Shown here one piece after another: positions 24,849 through 33,051 of a stretch of DNA of 64,000 nucleotides. This DNA is from Labrys monachus (lineage in GTDB: Bacteria; Pseudomonadota; Alphaproteobacteria; Rhizobiales; Labraceae). The notes under the pieces were generated by a model. The model had not been told where the DNA came from and did not search any database. It saw nothing but the letters and a program-made list of their open reading frames with translations. Position 1 is the first letter of the stretch, and every line of letters begins with the position of its first letter. The stretch spans positions 1,631,501-1,695,500 of the forward strand of contig NZ_JAUSVK010000001.1 of assembly GCF_030814655.1 (NCBI RefSeq), given 5' to 3'. The position numbers and the translations under genes were made by a program.

Positions 24849-26618
24849 TCAGAACACGGTTTCGAGGCCCGCATCCGCATGGTCGCGCATGATTCCTGTT
24901 GCCAGGGCGGCCGCGGGCGGCGCGATCTGGGTGGCGTGGAAATGCAGCGTATCGATGCGCCGGCGATGGGCGGGATCGTGCGGGTCGATGGCGGCGGCGG
25001 CCATCGCCTCGCGGGCGAGCACCACGCCGCCGGCGGCGACGGCGCACAGGCGCAGATAGGGAGCCGCGCCGGCGAGCGCATCCGCCGGCCGGTCGCGCAG
25101 GGCGGCGAGAACGAAGGCCGTCGCCCGCTCGAGGGCGTCCACCGGCTGCAGGAGCAGGGGAGCCAACCCGGCGAAGCGGGGCGTGCCGGCCATTGGCTCC
25201 AGCGAATTGCGCAGGCCGGCGATGAAGCCGGCCATCACCCGGCCGTCCCCCAGCGGAACCTTGCGGGTGACGAGATCGATCGCCTGGATGCCGTTGGTGC
25301 CCTCGTAGATCGCGGCGATGCGGGCGTCGCGGAAATGCTGGGCGGCGCCGGTCTCCTCGATGAAGCCGGTGCCCCCATGGACCTGGATGCCGAGGGAGGC
25401 GACCTCGTTGCCGATATCCGTCGCGAAGGCCTTGGCGACCGGCGTGAGCAGCGCGGCCAGATTCTGGGCGTCCTCGCGGCGCGCCGGATCCTCGCTCCGG
25501 CGCGACCGGTCGAGCGCTTCGGCGAGCTGGTAGCACAAGCCGCGGGCCGCGACGGTCTTGGCGCGCATTTCCATCAGCATGCGGCGCACATCCGGATGGT
25601 CGATGATCGGGCTCATGCCGCCTTCGCGCCATCCGGCGCTGCGGCCCTGCCGCCGCTCCCGGGCATAGGCCAAGGCCTGCTGGTAGGCCCGCTCCGCGAT
25701 CGCCACCCCCTGCAGTCCGACGGCGAGCCGTGCATTGTTCATCATGGTGAACATGCAGGCCAGGCCCCGGTGCTCCTCGCCGACCAGGTAGCCGACGGCG
25801 CCCTCCTTGTCGCCGAACACCATCGTGCAGGTGGGCGATCCGTGAATGCCGAGCTTGTGTTCCAGCCCGGCGCACAGCACGTCGTTGCGCCGGTCCGGCC
25901 GGCCTTCGGCATCGAGCAGATATTTCGGCACCAGGAACAGCGAGATGCCGCGCGTGCCGGCCGGCGCGTTGGGCAGGCGCGCGAGAACGAGGTGGACGAT
26001 GTTCGGCGTGAGGTCGTGGTCGCCATAGGTGATGAAGATCTTCTGGCCGAAGATGCGATAGCTGCCGTCGTCCCGCCGCTCGGCCCGGCTGCGCAACGCC
26101 CCGAGATCGGAGCCGGCCTGCGGCTCCGTGAGGTTCATGGTGCCCATCCATTCGCCGCTGACGAGCTTGCCGAGATAGGCCGCCCGGAGCGCCGGCGAGC
26201 CATGGGAGCCGAGCGCTTCCACTGCGCCCATGGTGAGGAGCGGCCCGAGGCCGAAGGCCATCGAGGCGGCGTTCCACATTTCGAGACAGGCGGCGTTGAG
26301 CAGGAGCGGCAGGCCCTGGCCGCCGAAGGAGGCCGGTGCGGCCAGGCCGTTCCATCCGGCGGCGCTCCAGTCCCGGTACGCCTCGCGCCAGCCCGGCGCG
26401 GTGACGACGCCGTGTCCCTCCAGCCTGGCGCCGACGCGGTCGCCGTCGCGGTTCAGCGGCGCGATGCGTTCGGAGGCGAAGCGTCCGGCTTCCTCCAGCA
26501 CGGCTGCGGCGACGTCGGGCGTCGCCTCGGGATAGAGGCCCTCCTGCTGCAGGCTGTCGAGATCGGCGACATGGCGGAGCGCAAAGGCGATGTCGGCGAC
26601 GGGCGCTTGATAGGTCAT
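24849..26618 (-). CDS. Acyl-CoA dehydrogenase (long form with C-terminal DUF domain)
   Basis: The 589-residue flavoprotein matches the long bacterial acyl-CoA dehydrogenases that carry an N-terminal extension and a C-terminal cap. Landmarks are MNLTEPQAGSDLGALR, the FAD region KIFITYGDHD, GLEHKLGIHGSPTCTM, the mid-domain GVAIAERAYQQALAYARERRQG, and GTGFIEETGAAQHFRDARIAAIYEGTNGIQAIDL, with the catalytic base in YEGTNG. It catalyses the first oxidation of beta-oxidation and passes electrons to ETF. The ATG at 26618 begins MTYQAPVADIAFAL, the normal start of this subfamily. Chain-length preference cannot be read. Confidence 0.92.
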   Translation of the reverse strand: MTYQAPVADIAFALRHVADLDSLQQEGLYPEATPDVAAAVLEEAGRFASERIAPLNRDGDRVGARLEGHGVVTAPGWREAYRDWSAAGWNGLAAPASFGGQGLPLLLNAACLEMWNAASMAFGLGPLLTMGAVEALGSHGSPALRAAYLGKLVSGEWMGTMNLTEPQAGSDLGALRSRAERRDDGSYRIFGQKIFITYGDHDLTPNIVHLVLARLPNAPAGTRGISLFLVPKYLLDAEGRPDRRNDVLCAGLEHKLGIHGSPTCTMVFGDKEGAVGYLVGEEHRGLACMFTMMNNARLAVGLQGVAIAERAYQQALAYARERRQGRSAGWREGGMSPIIDHPDVRRMLMEMRAKTVAARGLCYQLAEALDRSRRSEDPARREDAQNLAALLTPVAKAFATDIGNEVASLGIQVHGGTGFIEETGAAQHFRDARIAAIYEGTNGIQAIDLVTRKVPLGDGRVMAGFIAGLRNSLEPMAGTPRFAGLAPLLLQPVDALERATAFVLAALRDRPADALAGAAPYLRLCAVAAGGVVLAREAMAAAAIDPHDPAHRRRIDTLHFHATQIAPPAAALATGIMRDHADAGLETVF

Positions 26619-26699
26619 GCGGGGTTCCGGGCTGATACGTTCTCGAAGGCGGTGCGCAGGTTCGACCTTGACGGAATGCGTCGCGGCGGGCAATGGCGG

Positions 26700-27674
26700 A
26701 TGATGGCTTCGGATACTTTGCATTTGACGGCCGACCGGCATTCGATCGAGCAGGCCGTGCGTCTCATCGTGGAAGGCCGGCTCGTGGCCTTTCCGACCGA
26801 GACCGTCTATGGCCTCGGGGCGGACGCCACCAACGGCCGTGCCGTTGCCGGCATCTACGAAGCCAAGGGACGTCCGCGCTTCAACCCCCTGATCGCCCAT
26901 CTGGCCTCGTTCGACCTCGCCCGCGGGCAGGGCCGGTTCTCGCCGGCCGCCGAGCGCCTGGCCAAGGCGTTCTGGCCCGGGCCGCTTACGCTGGTCGTGC
27001 CGAAGTCGCCGGGCTGCACGGTCAGCGAGATCGCCACCGCCGGGCTCGACAGCGTCGCCCTGCGCGTGCCCGACCATGTGGTGGCGCAGGCGATCCTCGC
27101 CGCCGTCGGGCGCCCCGTCGCCGCGCCCTCGGCCAACCGCTCCGGCCATGTCAGCGCGACGACGGCCGCGCATGTCGCCGCCGACCTCGACGGGCGCATC
27201 GCCGCCATCGTCGACGGAGGGGCCACGCCGGTCGGCGTCGAGTCGACGATCCTCGCCTGCCTGGAAGACCGCGTGGCGATGCTGCGGCCGGGCGGGCTGT
27301 CGCGCGAGGCCGTCGAGGCCGTGCTCGGCTTTCCGCTCGCCGAGGGGCCGGAGGGCGCGGCGGACGAGCCGCTCGCTCCCGGCATGCTGGCCTCCCATTA
27401 CGCACCGAAGGCATCTGTGCGGCTCGACGCGCAAAGCGCCGGCCCGACCGAAGCCTGGCTCGGCTTCGGCGGCAGGGGCGACGGCAGCAAGGCGCGCGTG
27501 GCGGCGGATCTGAGCCCGGCGGGAGACCTGACGGAGGCCGCGGCCAATCTGTTCGGCATGCTGCGGGCGCTCGACCGGCCCGACATCAGCGCCATCGCTG
27601 TGGCGCCCATCCCGCCGCGGGGCCTCGGCGAGGCGATTCGCGACCGGCTGGCGCGGGCCGCGGCGGAACGCTAG
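26700..27674 (+). CDS. L-threonylcarbamoyladenylate synthase (Sua5/TsaC type)
   Basis: The 324-residue protein has the YrdC/TsaC domain (AFPTETVYGLGADATN, KGRPRFNPLIAHL, RVPDHVVAQAIL, APSANRSGHVSATTAAHV) and a C-terminal Sua5 extension joined by APGMLASHYAPK. It makes threonylcarbamoyl-AMP from threonine, bicarbonate and ATP for t6A37 of ANN-decoding tRNAs. Start codons at 26700 and 26703 are adjacent; either fits. It is divergent from the acyl-CoA dehydrogenase. Its stop at 27672-27674 overlaps the end of a decayed transposase remnant on the opposite strand. Confidence 0.9.
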   Translation: MMASDTLHLTADRHSIEQAVRLIVEGRLVAFPTETVYGLGADATNGRAVAGIYEAKGRPRFNPLIAHLASFDLARGQGRFSPAAERLAKAFWPGPLTLVVPKSPGCTVSEIATAGLDSVALRVPDHVVAQAILAAVGRPVAAPSANRSGHVSATTAAHVAADLDGRIAAIVDGGATPVGVESTILACLEDRVAMLRPGGLSREAVEAVLGFPLAEGPEGAADEPLAPGMLASHYAPKASVRLDAQSAGPTEAWLGFGGRGDGSKARVAADLSPAGDLTEAAANLFGMLRALDRPDISAIAVAPIPPRGLGEAIRDRLARAAAER

Positions 27675-27925
27675 AAAAGCGGCTGGATCCGACCCGGCTG
27701 CCCGTGGGCGGTCGCGACAACGCCGTTGATCGCGGCTTGGTGTGGGCGCCACCTTGAAGACGCTGCGCTTGAGGCGACGCTCGGCCCGGATGGCGAAGAG
27801 GCCTTTGACGGCGTCGTGCCAGGCCGCGGAGGTCGGCGTGAAGTGCAACGGTCTGCGCGGTGGCGGTCCAGCCATGCGATGGCGCGCGGGCGCTTGCGAT
27901 CCCCCGGGGTCCGGTGGACGCCGCT
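27671..27925 (-). mobile_element. Decayed IS630-family transposase fragment
   Basis: On the minus strand, three short reading stretches in two frames reconstruct the end of an IS630-type DDE transposase. They read PRAIAWLDRHRADR (like the conserved HPKVRAWLARHP), then LHFTPTSAAWHDAVKGLFA with RRLKRSVFKV, then PHQAAINGVVA. At least two frameshifts break it, and the last catalytic glutamate of the family (AVEGFFA) is a lysine here. No intact terminal repeats were seen. It abuts the 3' end of the Sua5 gene and marks the left edge of the accessory segment. Confidence 0.6.
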
Positions 27926-28430
27926 GCCGGTGCGCATCCTGCAGTCTCGCAAGACCCCGACCGGACGGGCATTCTCCTCGGTATGCTTATGTCGGCTCCA
28001 ATCCGCGGGTCGCTTTTCCGCGTGGTACGGACCGGGGCCGCCGGGCACCAATAGCGTGATTTTGCATGAGGACGTTGTACCTCTTCCTCTCGTTTACTAC
28101 GTCCTTTGCAGTCGGCTGTAGACCCAATTCTCTCTCAATATATGCGAAAAATATCTGATACTCATGTTAGATTTCTCGTATTTGAAAGTCTAGTATATCA
28201 ATATTTGAGAATACAATCTTCATATCGGACGGATAAATTGATAGTAAATTGTCAATGTAAAATTTTATTCTACATTTTTCGATCGTGTAAAAATTATGAT
28301 CTTTGCCATTCTCAAAAAATCTTTCACGGATTGGAACGCCATCTGTCTCACATCGTTTCAAAGGCGGAAGCTCTGACCGAGCTCCGCCGGCCCGTGGCCG
28401 GCATCATCAAGCCAACATGTGAGGTGTCCT
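27926..28430. other. Non-coding stretch, becoming strongly AT-rich
   Basis: From about 28060 to 28375 the sequence is strikingly AT-rich against a very GC-rich chromosome, with many runs such as ATATATG and TAGTATATCAATATTTG. Open frames exist on both strands here but have no recognisable domain, ribosome site or codon pattern, so I treat the stretch as non-coding. Its right end contains the promoter and leader of the repeat-peptide gene at 28431. It may be foreign DNA or a curved, silencer-binding regulatory region. Confidence 0.5.
28333..28357 (+). promoter_or_regulatory. EcfG-type general-stress promoter
   Basis: GGAAC at 28333-28337 and CGTT at 28354-28357 are separated by exactly 16 bases. 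This is the consensus of promoters read by the alphaproteobacterial extracytoplasmic sigma factor EcfG (PhyR-NepR-EcfG general stress response). It lies 73 bases upstream of the repeat-peptide ATG. Confidence 0.6.
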
Positions 28431-28709
28431 ATGACAAGCCAGGGCGGAAGCCACGAGCAGCACGTGAAAGCGGGTCAGCAGAGCCACAAGAACAGCGGTT
28501 CCGCGCAGTCGTCCCATGGTTCGGGCAACGAAGATCAGTCGACTCGCGGCGGTTCGCACGAGCAGCATGTCCAGGCCGGACAGCAGAGCCACAAGAATAC
28601 GGGTTCTGGGCAGATGTCCCAGGCCTCCGACAATGATGGCCGCTCGACTCGCGGCGGTTCGCATGAGCAGCACGTGAAGGCTGGTCAGCAGAGCCACAAG
28701 AACAGCTGA
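28431..28709 (+). CDS. Small hydrophilic repeat protein, probable general-stress peptide
   Basis: The 92-residue protein is three near-identical units of 35 residues starting at residues 5, 40 and 75. Each begins GGSHEQHVKAGQQSHKN and is followed by a Ser/Gly/Gln/Asp linker; the third ends the protein. There are no hydrophobic segments or cysteines. Such Gly-, His-, Gln- and Lys-rich repeats resemble stress-induced hydrophilin peptides (GsiB, Con-10 or KGG-type), though the repeat text is its own. GAGG precedes the ATG at 28431. An EcfG-type promoter lies upstream and a perfect 9-bp terminator hairpin downstream, so it is a monocistronic stress gene. A role in desiccation or osmotic protection is inference. 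Confidence 0.75.
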   Translation: MTSQGGSHEQHVKAGQQSHKNSGSAQSSHGSGNEDQSTRGGSHEQHVQAGQQSHKNTGSGQMSQASDNDGRSTRGGSHEQHVKAGQQSHKNS

Positions 28710-28723
28710 CCGACATTGGCTGA

Positions 28724-28750
28724 GGCGGGGCCATCGGCCCCGCCTTTCCT
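28724..28750 (+). terminator. Rho-independent terminator of the repeat-peptide gene
   Basis: A perfect 9-bp stem (GGCGGGGCC / GGCCCCGCC) with loop ATC is followed by TTTCCTT, starting 15 bases after the stop codon. Confidence 0.8.
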
Positions 28751-29274
28751 TCGTGCTGGGCGTGGGCGCAATCCTGGCGGTGAAGGCCTGTCGGGACGTG
28801 ATGAAGCCCCTGTTCATCCCATCGAATGATTGCCTCTCGGGCTAGCCGGCCAGGCAATCACAGAGGTGCAGGCGTCCCAAAAGGAGCGCGAGCCCCGCGA
28901 CCCGTGCAGCCCGAGCCGTATCGCGCAGGGCCCATGACCTGGATCGAAGACCTGCGCCGAAGCGGCGCTCGCGACCGACCATCCAGATGGCATGTGCGGC
29001 GCGACGCCAGGCAATCGCCGCCCCTTCCTGTTGCTGCGGCGCACAATGCTGATGCGCGGCAACCTGCGTTATCCCAAGAATTTGCGGCTTCTCATCTGGA
29101 CGGCGCCAGCACAAGCCGTCATGATGACGTTGCGGGCGCAAGATTCAGGCCTCTGGTTCGGCCGCGCTCGGCTGCCTTTCGGTCCTGACGGCAGCGCCTC
29201 TACGATTGCCCGGCCGGTTCGACTTGATGCGAATTCGGATACACAGAAGATAAACTTCTACGAATGGTTGTTCC
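28751..29274. other. 524-bp stretch without a recognisable gene
   Basis: Open frames on both strands cross this stretch, but none has a credible start, domain or codon pattern; the frames overlap one another in the way typical of GC-rich non-coding sequence. I see no terminal repeats and no tRNA. With the transposase remnant at 27671 it may be debris of past insertions. The last ~60 bases hold the leader of the sulfotransferase gene. Confidence 0.4.
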
Positions 29275-30351
29275 ATGCCGCAGCATATCCTTATCGCATG
29301 CATGCCGAAGTCCGGATCGACGTTCCTCTCGACTGCGGTCGCCTTCTCGGCGAAGTTGAAACGGGTCGATCTTGTACCGGACTACGGACGGCGCGAGCAG
29401 GAACTGTGCGAAATCCGCATGGTCGAGAATGCCGGCCTCGATTATGTCGCCCAGCATCATATCCGGCACAGCCAATGGAGCGAGAAGCTCTGCCGGGATT
29501 ACGGCGTCTGTGTCGTGGTGCTGATCCGAAGCCTGTTCGACGTCGTCGTCAGCCTGCGCGATCATGTACGCCGGGAAAGCCCGGTCTGCTCGATGTTCTA
29601 CCTCGAAAAAAAGCACGTCGATCGCAGCAATTCGGATATCGAGCGGATGGTGGCGACGCTGGCCATCCCCTGGTACGTCAATTTCTACATGGGCTGGCGG
29701 GGGAAGCGCGACGCCAGGATCGTCCTATATGAGGATCTCATCGCCGCCCCCGAGAAGACGGTTTGCGACATCCTCGACTATGCGGGCATCGCGGTCCGCG
29801 ACGAGCAGGTCGCGGCCGGCGTCGCGCGGGCTTCCACGGGCGGGGGAGCCCGGCTGAACGTCGGCGTCGCCGGCCGGGGCCGCAGCCTCGACCCCGGCAC
29901 GGTCTCGCTGATCATGGACATGCTGGCGATGTATCCGGAGATCGCGGACGACCCCTATGTCCGGATGATGAAACTGCAGGCCGATGCGATTCTCGCCTCT
30001 TCCTCCAAGACGGCGTCGGCGCCGATGCCCGTGGCCGCGGCGAGACCGGCCGTCCGTCATGTGAGAGGGCCTTTCCCGCAGCGGGCCGCCCGCTATCTGC
30101 GGAGAAAGTCGAGAATGCTCGGCAAGCCCCGAAACCAGTTCTTCGCCTGGGGGCTCCTGATATTCGCGCTGCTTTATTGCACGTTCTTCTACGATTTCAT
30201 TCCGGACAACACGATCTTAGGCCGGCTCGACGACGTGCTGACCGCAACCGTCTGCGCCTTCGTCGCCGGAAAGCTGCTGACCCGCGTCCATATCAGGCGG
30301 GTTCCGATCGTCGCGGCCAGGCAAGCGCCGGCCGAGACGGTCACGCCGTGA
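29275..30351 (+). CDS. Sulfotransferase fused to a C-terminal DUF1232-like membrane segment
   Basis: The first ~215 residues form a sulfotransferase-type domain. The PAPS 5'-phosphate loop is CMPKSGSTF (residues about 9-17) and the 3'-phosphate strand is IRSLFDVVVSLRDHV (residues about 83-97). YEDLIAAPEKTV follows as in PAPS-dependent enzymes. A basic, Ala/Pro-rich linker leads to a hydrophobic helix (WGLLIFALLYCTFF) and FYDFIPDNTILGRLDDVL, which resembles the DUF1232 motif (IPDFIPGLGYLDDL), then VCAFVAGKLL. The enzyme would move sulfate from PAPS to an acceptor at the membrane; the acceptor is unknown. The fusion is unusual. The gene lies beside the AT-rich segment and IS remnant, suggesting acquisition. 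Confidence 0.75.
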   Translation: MPQHILIACMPKSGSTFLSTAVAFSAKLKRVDLVPDYGRREQELCEIRMVENAGLDYVAQHHIRHSQWSEKLCRDYGVCVVVLIRSLFDVVVSLRDHVRRESPVCSMFYLEKKHVDRSNSDIERMVATLAIPWYVNFYMGWRGKRDARIVLYEDLIAAPEKTVCDILDYAGIAVRDEQVAAGVARASTGGGARLNVGVAGRGRSLDPGTVSLIMDMLAMYPEIADDPYVRMMKLQADAILASSSKTASAPMPVAAARPAVRHVRGPFPQRAARYLRRKSRMLGKPRNQFFAWGLLIFALLYCTFFYDFIPDNTILGRLDDVLTATVCAFVAGKLLTRVHIRRVPIVAARQAPAETVTP

Positions 30352-30356
30352 TACCG

Positions 30357-30378
30357 GGCCGGCCCTGTGCGGCCGGCC
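30357..30378. terminator. Palindromic hairpin between convergent genes
   Basis: GGCCGGCC occurs twice around a 6-base loop just after the sulfotransferase stop and before the end of ald. It lacks a T-run, so it is a probable bidirectional terminator or pause site rather than a classical one. Confidence 0.4.
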
Positions 30379-30408
30379 GCAGCCCCGTTGCCTGCGGCAC
30401 CTGCGGCA

Positions 30409-31527
30409 TCAGCCGCCGATGAGGCTCTCCGCCGTTACGTAAGCGAGATTGTGGGCGTCGGCGACGGGCCGGCAGGTGATCTGGCCCTCGGCGACGTTGA
30501 GGCCGTTGCGCAGATGCGGGTCCTCGGCGAGAGCCTTCTTCCAGCCCTTGTCGGCGAGGGCGACGGCGAAGGGCAGCGTCACGTTGTTGAGGGCGAAGGT
30601 CGAAGTCCGCGCTACCGCACCGGGCATGTTGGCGACGCAGTAATGCACCACGCCGTCGACGACATAGGTCGGATCGGAATGGGTGGTCGCCTTCGAGGTT
30701 TCGACGCAGCCGCCCTGGTCGATGGCGACGTCGACGATCACGGCACCCGGCTTCATCGTCCGCACCATGGCGTGGCTGACGAGCTTCGGCGCCGCGGCGC
30801 CCGGGACGAGCACGGTACCGATCAGCAGGTCGGCGCGCTTGACGAGTTCCTCGATCGCCGACCGGGTGGAGAACACGGTCGAGATCGAGGTGCCGAACTG
30901 GGTGGCGAGGCGCTTCAGCGCCTCGGCCGAGCGGTCGACGACGGTCACCTTGGCGCCCATGCCGACGGCGATGGTGGCGGCATGGGTACCGGAGACGCCA
31001 CCGCCGAGGATGACCACCTCGGCCGCTGGGACGCCGGGAACGCCGCCGAGCAGCACGCCGCGGCCGCCCTGCGCCTTTTCGAGGCTGTGGGCGCCGACCT
31101 GCGGCGCGAGGCGGCCGGCGACTTCCGACATCGGCGTCAGCAGGGGCAGGGCGCCGGAATGGGACGTCACCGTCTCATAGGCGATGCAGATGGCGCCGGA
31201 GGCGACGAGGTCGTGGGTCTGCGCCGCGTCGGGGGCGAGATGCAGATAGGTGAAGAGGATCTGGCCCTGGCGCAGCTTCTTGCGCTCGGCGGCCAGCGGC
31301 TCCTTCACCTTCACGATCATTTCGGCCTCGGCGAAGATCCTGTCCGGGCCTTCGACGATGACGGCGCCGGCATTGGCATAGTCGGCATCCGCAAGCCCGG
31401 CACCGAGGCCGGCATGGGTCTCGACCATGACGGCATGGCCGTGATGCACCAATTCCGCCACCGAGGACGGAATGAGGCCGACGCGGAATTCATTGTCCTT
31501 GATCTCTTTCGGCACGCCGATGAGCAT
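30409..31527 (-). CDS. ald: Alanine dehydrogenase
   Basis: The 372-residue enzyme converts L-alanine to pyruvate and ammonia with NAD. It begins MLIGVPKEIKDNEFRVG and has the substrate lysine in VKVKEP and the catalytic histidine in YLHLAPD. The Rossmann motif is VVILGGGVSGTHAA and the aspartate lies in VDVAIDQGG. Length is normal. It is divergent from an Lrp-type regulator with a perfect palindrome between them, the classic ald/aldR layout in alphaproteobacteria, so alanine-dependent control by that regulator is likely. Confidence 0.95.
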   Translation of the reverse strand: MLIGVPKEIKDNEFRVGLIPSSVAELVHHGHAVMVETHAGLGAGLADADYANAGAVIVEGPDRIFAEAEMIVKVKEPLAAERKKLRQGQILFTYLHLAPDAAQTHDLVASGAICIAYETVTSHSGALPLLTPMSEVAGRLAPQVGAHSLEKAQGGRGVLLGGVPGVPAAEVVILGGGVSGTHAATIAVGMGAKVTVVDRSAEALKRLATQFGTSISTVFSTRSAIEELVKRADLLIGTVLVPGAAAPKLVSHAMVRTMKPGAVIVDVAIDQGGCVETSKATTHSDPTYVVDGVVHYCVANMPGAVARTSTFALNNVTLPFAVALADKGWKKALAEDPHLRNGLNVAEGQITCRPVADAHNLAYVTAESLIGG

Positions 31528-31626
31528 GATCTTTCCCCTGTCCGGATGTGTCGAGGCCGCCCTTGCCAGGCTTGCCGCGTGTGGCGAATATTAGGAGGAA
31601 GATCGCGCAATTTCCCGCCGAACATG

Positions 31627-31642
31627 TTGCTCCCGGGAGCAA
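31627..31642. promoter_or_regulatory. Perfect 16-bp palindrome between ald and its regulator
   Basis: TTGCTCCCGGGAGCAA is a perfect inverted repeat in the 159-bp divergent intergenic region. A second shorter one (CGCATCTTATGCG, 31648-31660) follows. Lrp/AsnC proteins bind such dyads as dimers or octamers; these are the best candidate operators. Confidence 0.6.
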
Positions 31643-31686
31643 AGGTTCGCATCTTATGCGGCAGATCCAATATAGGGCCGCATGAG

Positions 31687-32160
31687 ATGCCAAGCCTCGT
31701 TTCCGCCCTCGATTCGCGCGATCGCGCCATCCTGCAGCTGTTGCAGGCGGACGGCCGGCTCACCAATGTCGACCTCGCCGAGCGGGTGAACCTGTCGCCT
31801 TCGGCTTGCCTCAGGCGGGTCAAGCTCCTGGAGGAGCGCGGGCTGATCGCGCGCTACGTCATGCTCCTGGATGAGAAGGCTGCGGGGCTGGCGGGCGTCG
31901 CCTTCGTGCTGATCACGCTGGACCAGCAGGGGCGCGGCGCTCTCGACGCCTTCGAGGCTGCGATCCAGCGCCATCCCGAAGTGACGGAGTGCTGCCTGCT
32001 GGCGGGCGCCGCCGACTATATGGTGCGCGTCGCCTATGCGGATGCGGCCGATTTCGAGCGCATCCACACCGAGATCCTGACCCAGCTTCCCGGCGTGGTC
32101 AGGGTGCAGTCGACCCTGGCGCTGCGCAGCGTCAAGAAGACGACGGCGCTGCCGGTATAG
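31687..32160 (+). CDS. Lrp/AsnC-family transcriptional regulator
   Basis: The 157-residue protein has an N-terminal AsnC-type HTH (LDSRDRAILQLLQADGRLTN, VDLAERVNLSPSACLRRVKLLEERGLI) and a C-terminal RAM effector domain (GVAFVLITLDQQGRGALDAFEAAI, ADYMVRVAYADAADFE). Its position divergent from ald suggests it is the alanine-responsive activator (AldR type). The ATG at 31687 was chosen because the frame upstream is antisense to ald. It probably also controls itself through the palindromes in the shared promoter. Confidence 0.9.
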   Translation: MPSLVSALDSRDRAILQLLQADGRLTNVDLAERVNLSPSACLRRVKLLEERGLIARYVMLLDEKAAGLAGVAFVLITLDQQGRGALDAFEAAIQRHPEVTECCLLAGAADYMVRVAYADAADFERIHTEILTQLPGVVRVQSTLALRSVKKTTALPV

Positions 32161-32207
32161 GCCGGGCGACGCGATGTCAGGCCCGGTGCGGTCACGGCTT
32201 GGGGTTG

Positions 32208-33008
32208 CTATCCATAGGTGACTTCAATCGGAACGACGCCGGCCTTCTCGCGATAGACCGGGCTCAGCGACTGCAAGGAGTCCGCGATCGAGGCGCTGAT
32301 CTGTCGTGAAGCCTCGATGTCGCGATCGGATATTTGCGGAGGCATTCGATTGAAGAGATGAAGATCCAACAGCCTTTGGGCGAAGGCTCCGGGGCGGTAT
32401 CGATACACGACGCCGGGTTGATCGAAAGCCGTGCCGACACGGCAGACAGCCTTGATTGCGTTGCCCAGCGCGGCGTCTTCTCCGCCGAAGCGGCGAAACA
32501 GGTCGTGTTCCGGAAAGCCCCCGCAGGCCAGCAATATGTCGCGGCGCACGATCATGTTTCCGGCGACGGTCATCTCCATGACGCGCCATGCCTTCGAGAA
32601 GCCGGGATGCGAGAGATAGGCCGGCGGCACGCCCAGCGGGCGCAGAGGCAGGCGGACCATCGCGAGTTCCGGCAGCCAATCGAAGGCCGCCGACGGGACA
32701 TGGAGCGCATCGTGCTCATACCCGTCATCGGCATCGAGAAAAGCGATCAGGTCGCTTCGGCTGCGTCGGATACCTTCGTTGCGCGCTCTGGCGGCGCCGC
32801 CATTGGCCGGCTGCCGAACAAGCTGGATCCGGCCCGGATTGTCGCCGGCGAGGCGCTCCGCCACGTCCAGGCTCCCATCGGTCGAGTGGTCGTCGACGAT
32901 CCAGACGGTGCCGCAGGCTTTCTGCGCGAGCGCACTGCGAACCGCCTTGGCCAGGGTCGCCTGTGCATCGTAGCAAGGCACGATCACATCGATCGATGCG
33001 GTTTTCAT
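32208..33008 (-). CDS. Family 2 glycosyltransferase
   Basis: The 266-residue enzyme begins with the GT-A strand IDVIVPCYDAQATLAKAVRSAL. The nucleotide-binding aspartates are in WIVDDHSTDGS and the DxD-like motif is LIAFLDADDGYEHDAL. PANGGAARARNEGI is also typical of GT2. It transfers a sugar from a nucleotide donor to an unknown acceptor. It stands alone between the Lrp regulator and ribB, with no polysaccharide cluster, and lacks membrane helices. The ATG at 33008 lies directly before the first strand. Confidence 0.85.
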   Translation of the reverse strand: MKTASIDVIVPCYDAQATLAKAVRSALAQKACGTVWIVDDHSTDGSLDVAERLAGDNPGRIQLVRQPANGGAARARNEGIRRSRSDLIAFLDADDGYEHDALHVPSAAFDWLPELAMVRLPLRPLGVPPAYLSHPGFSKAWRVMEMTVAGNMIVRRDILLACGGFPEHDLFRRFGGEDAALGNAIKAVCRVGTAFDQPGVVYRYRPGAFAQRLLDLHLFNRMPPQISDRDIEASRQISASIADSLQSLSPVYREKAGVVPIEVTYG

Positions 33009-33051
33009 GCTCGCTTCTCGGCCTGCGCCGGCTATCGCCCGTCCGCGACGG

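Noticed and set aside
23853-26699. Long upstream extension of the Sua5 frame over the SDR and acyl-CoA dehydrogenase genes
   Set aside because: The extension is antisense to clearly real genes; the conserved Sua5 domain starts right after 26700.
28106-28636. ORF of 176 codons through the AT-rich segment into the repeat gene
   Set aside because: It reads the repeat-peptide gene out of frame, has no start signal and no recognisable domain.
28443-28706. Three regularly spaced repeats resembling a small CRISPR array
   Set aside because: They are coding repeats in one reading frame with a 105-bp period, diverged by synonymous changes, and no cas gene is present.
28842-29141. 99-codon ORF on the minus strand in the gene-free stretch
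   Set aside because: No ribosome site, no domain and overlapping equally open frames on the plus strand.
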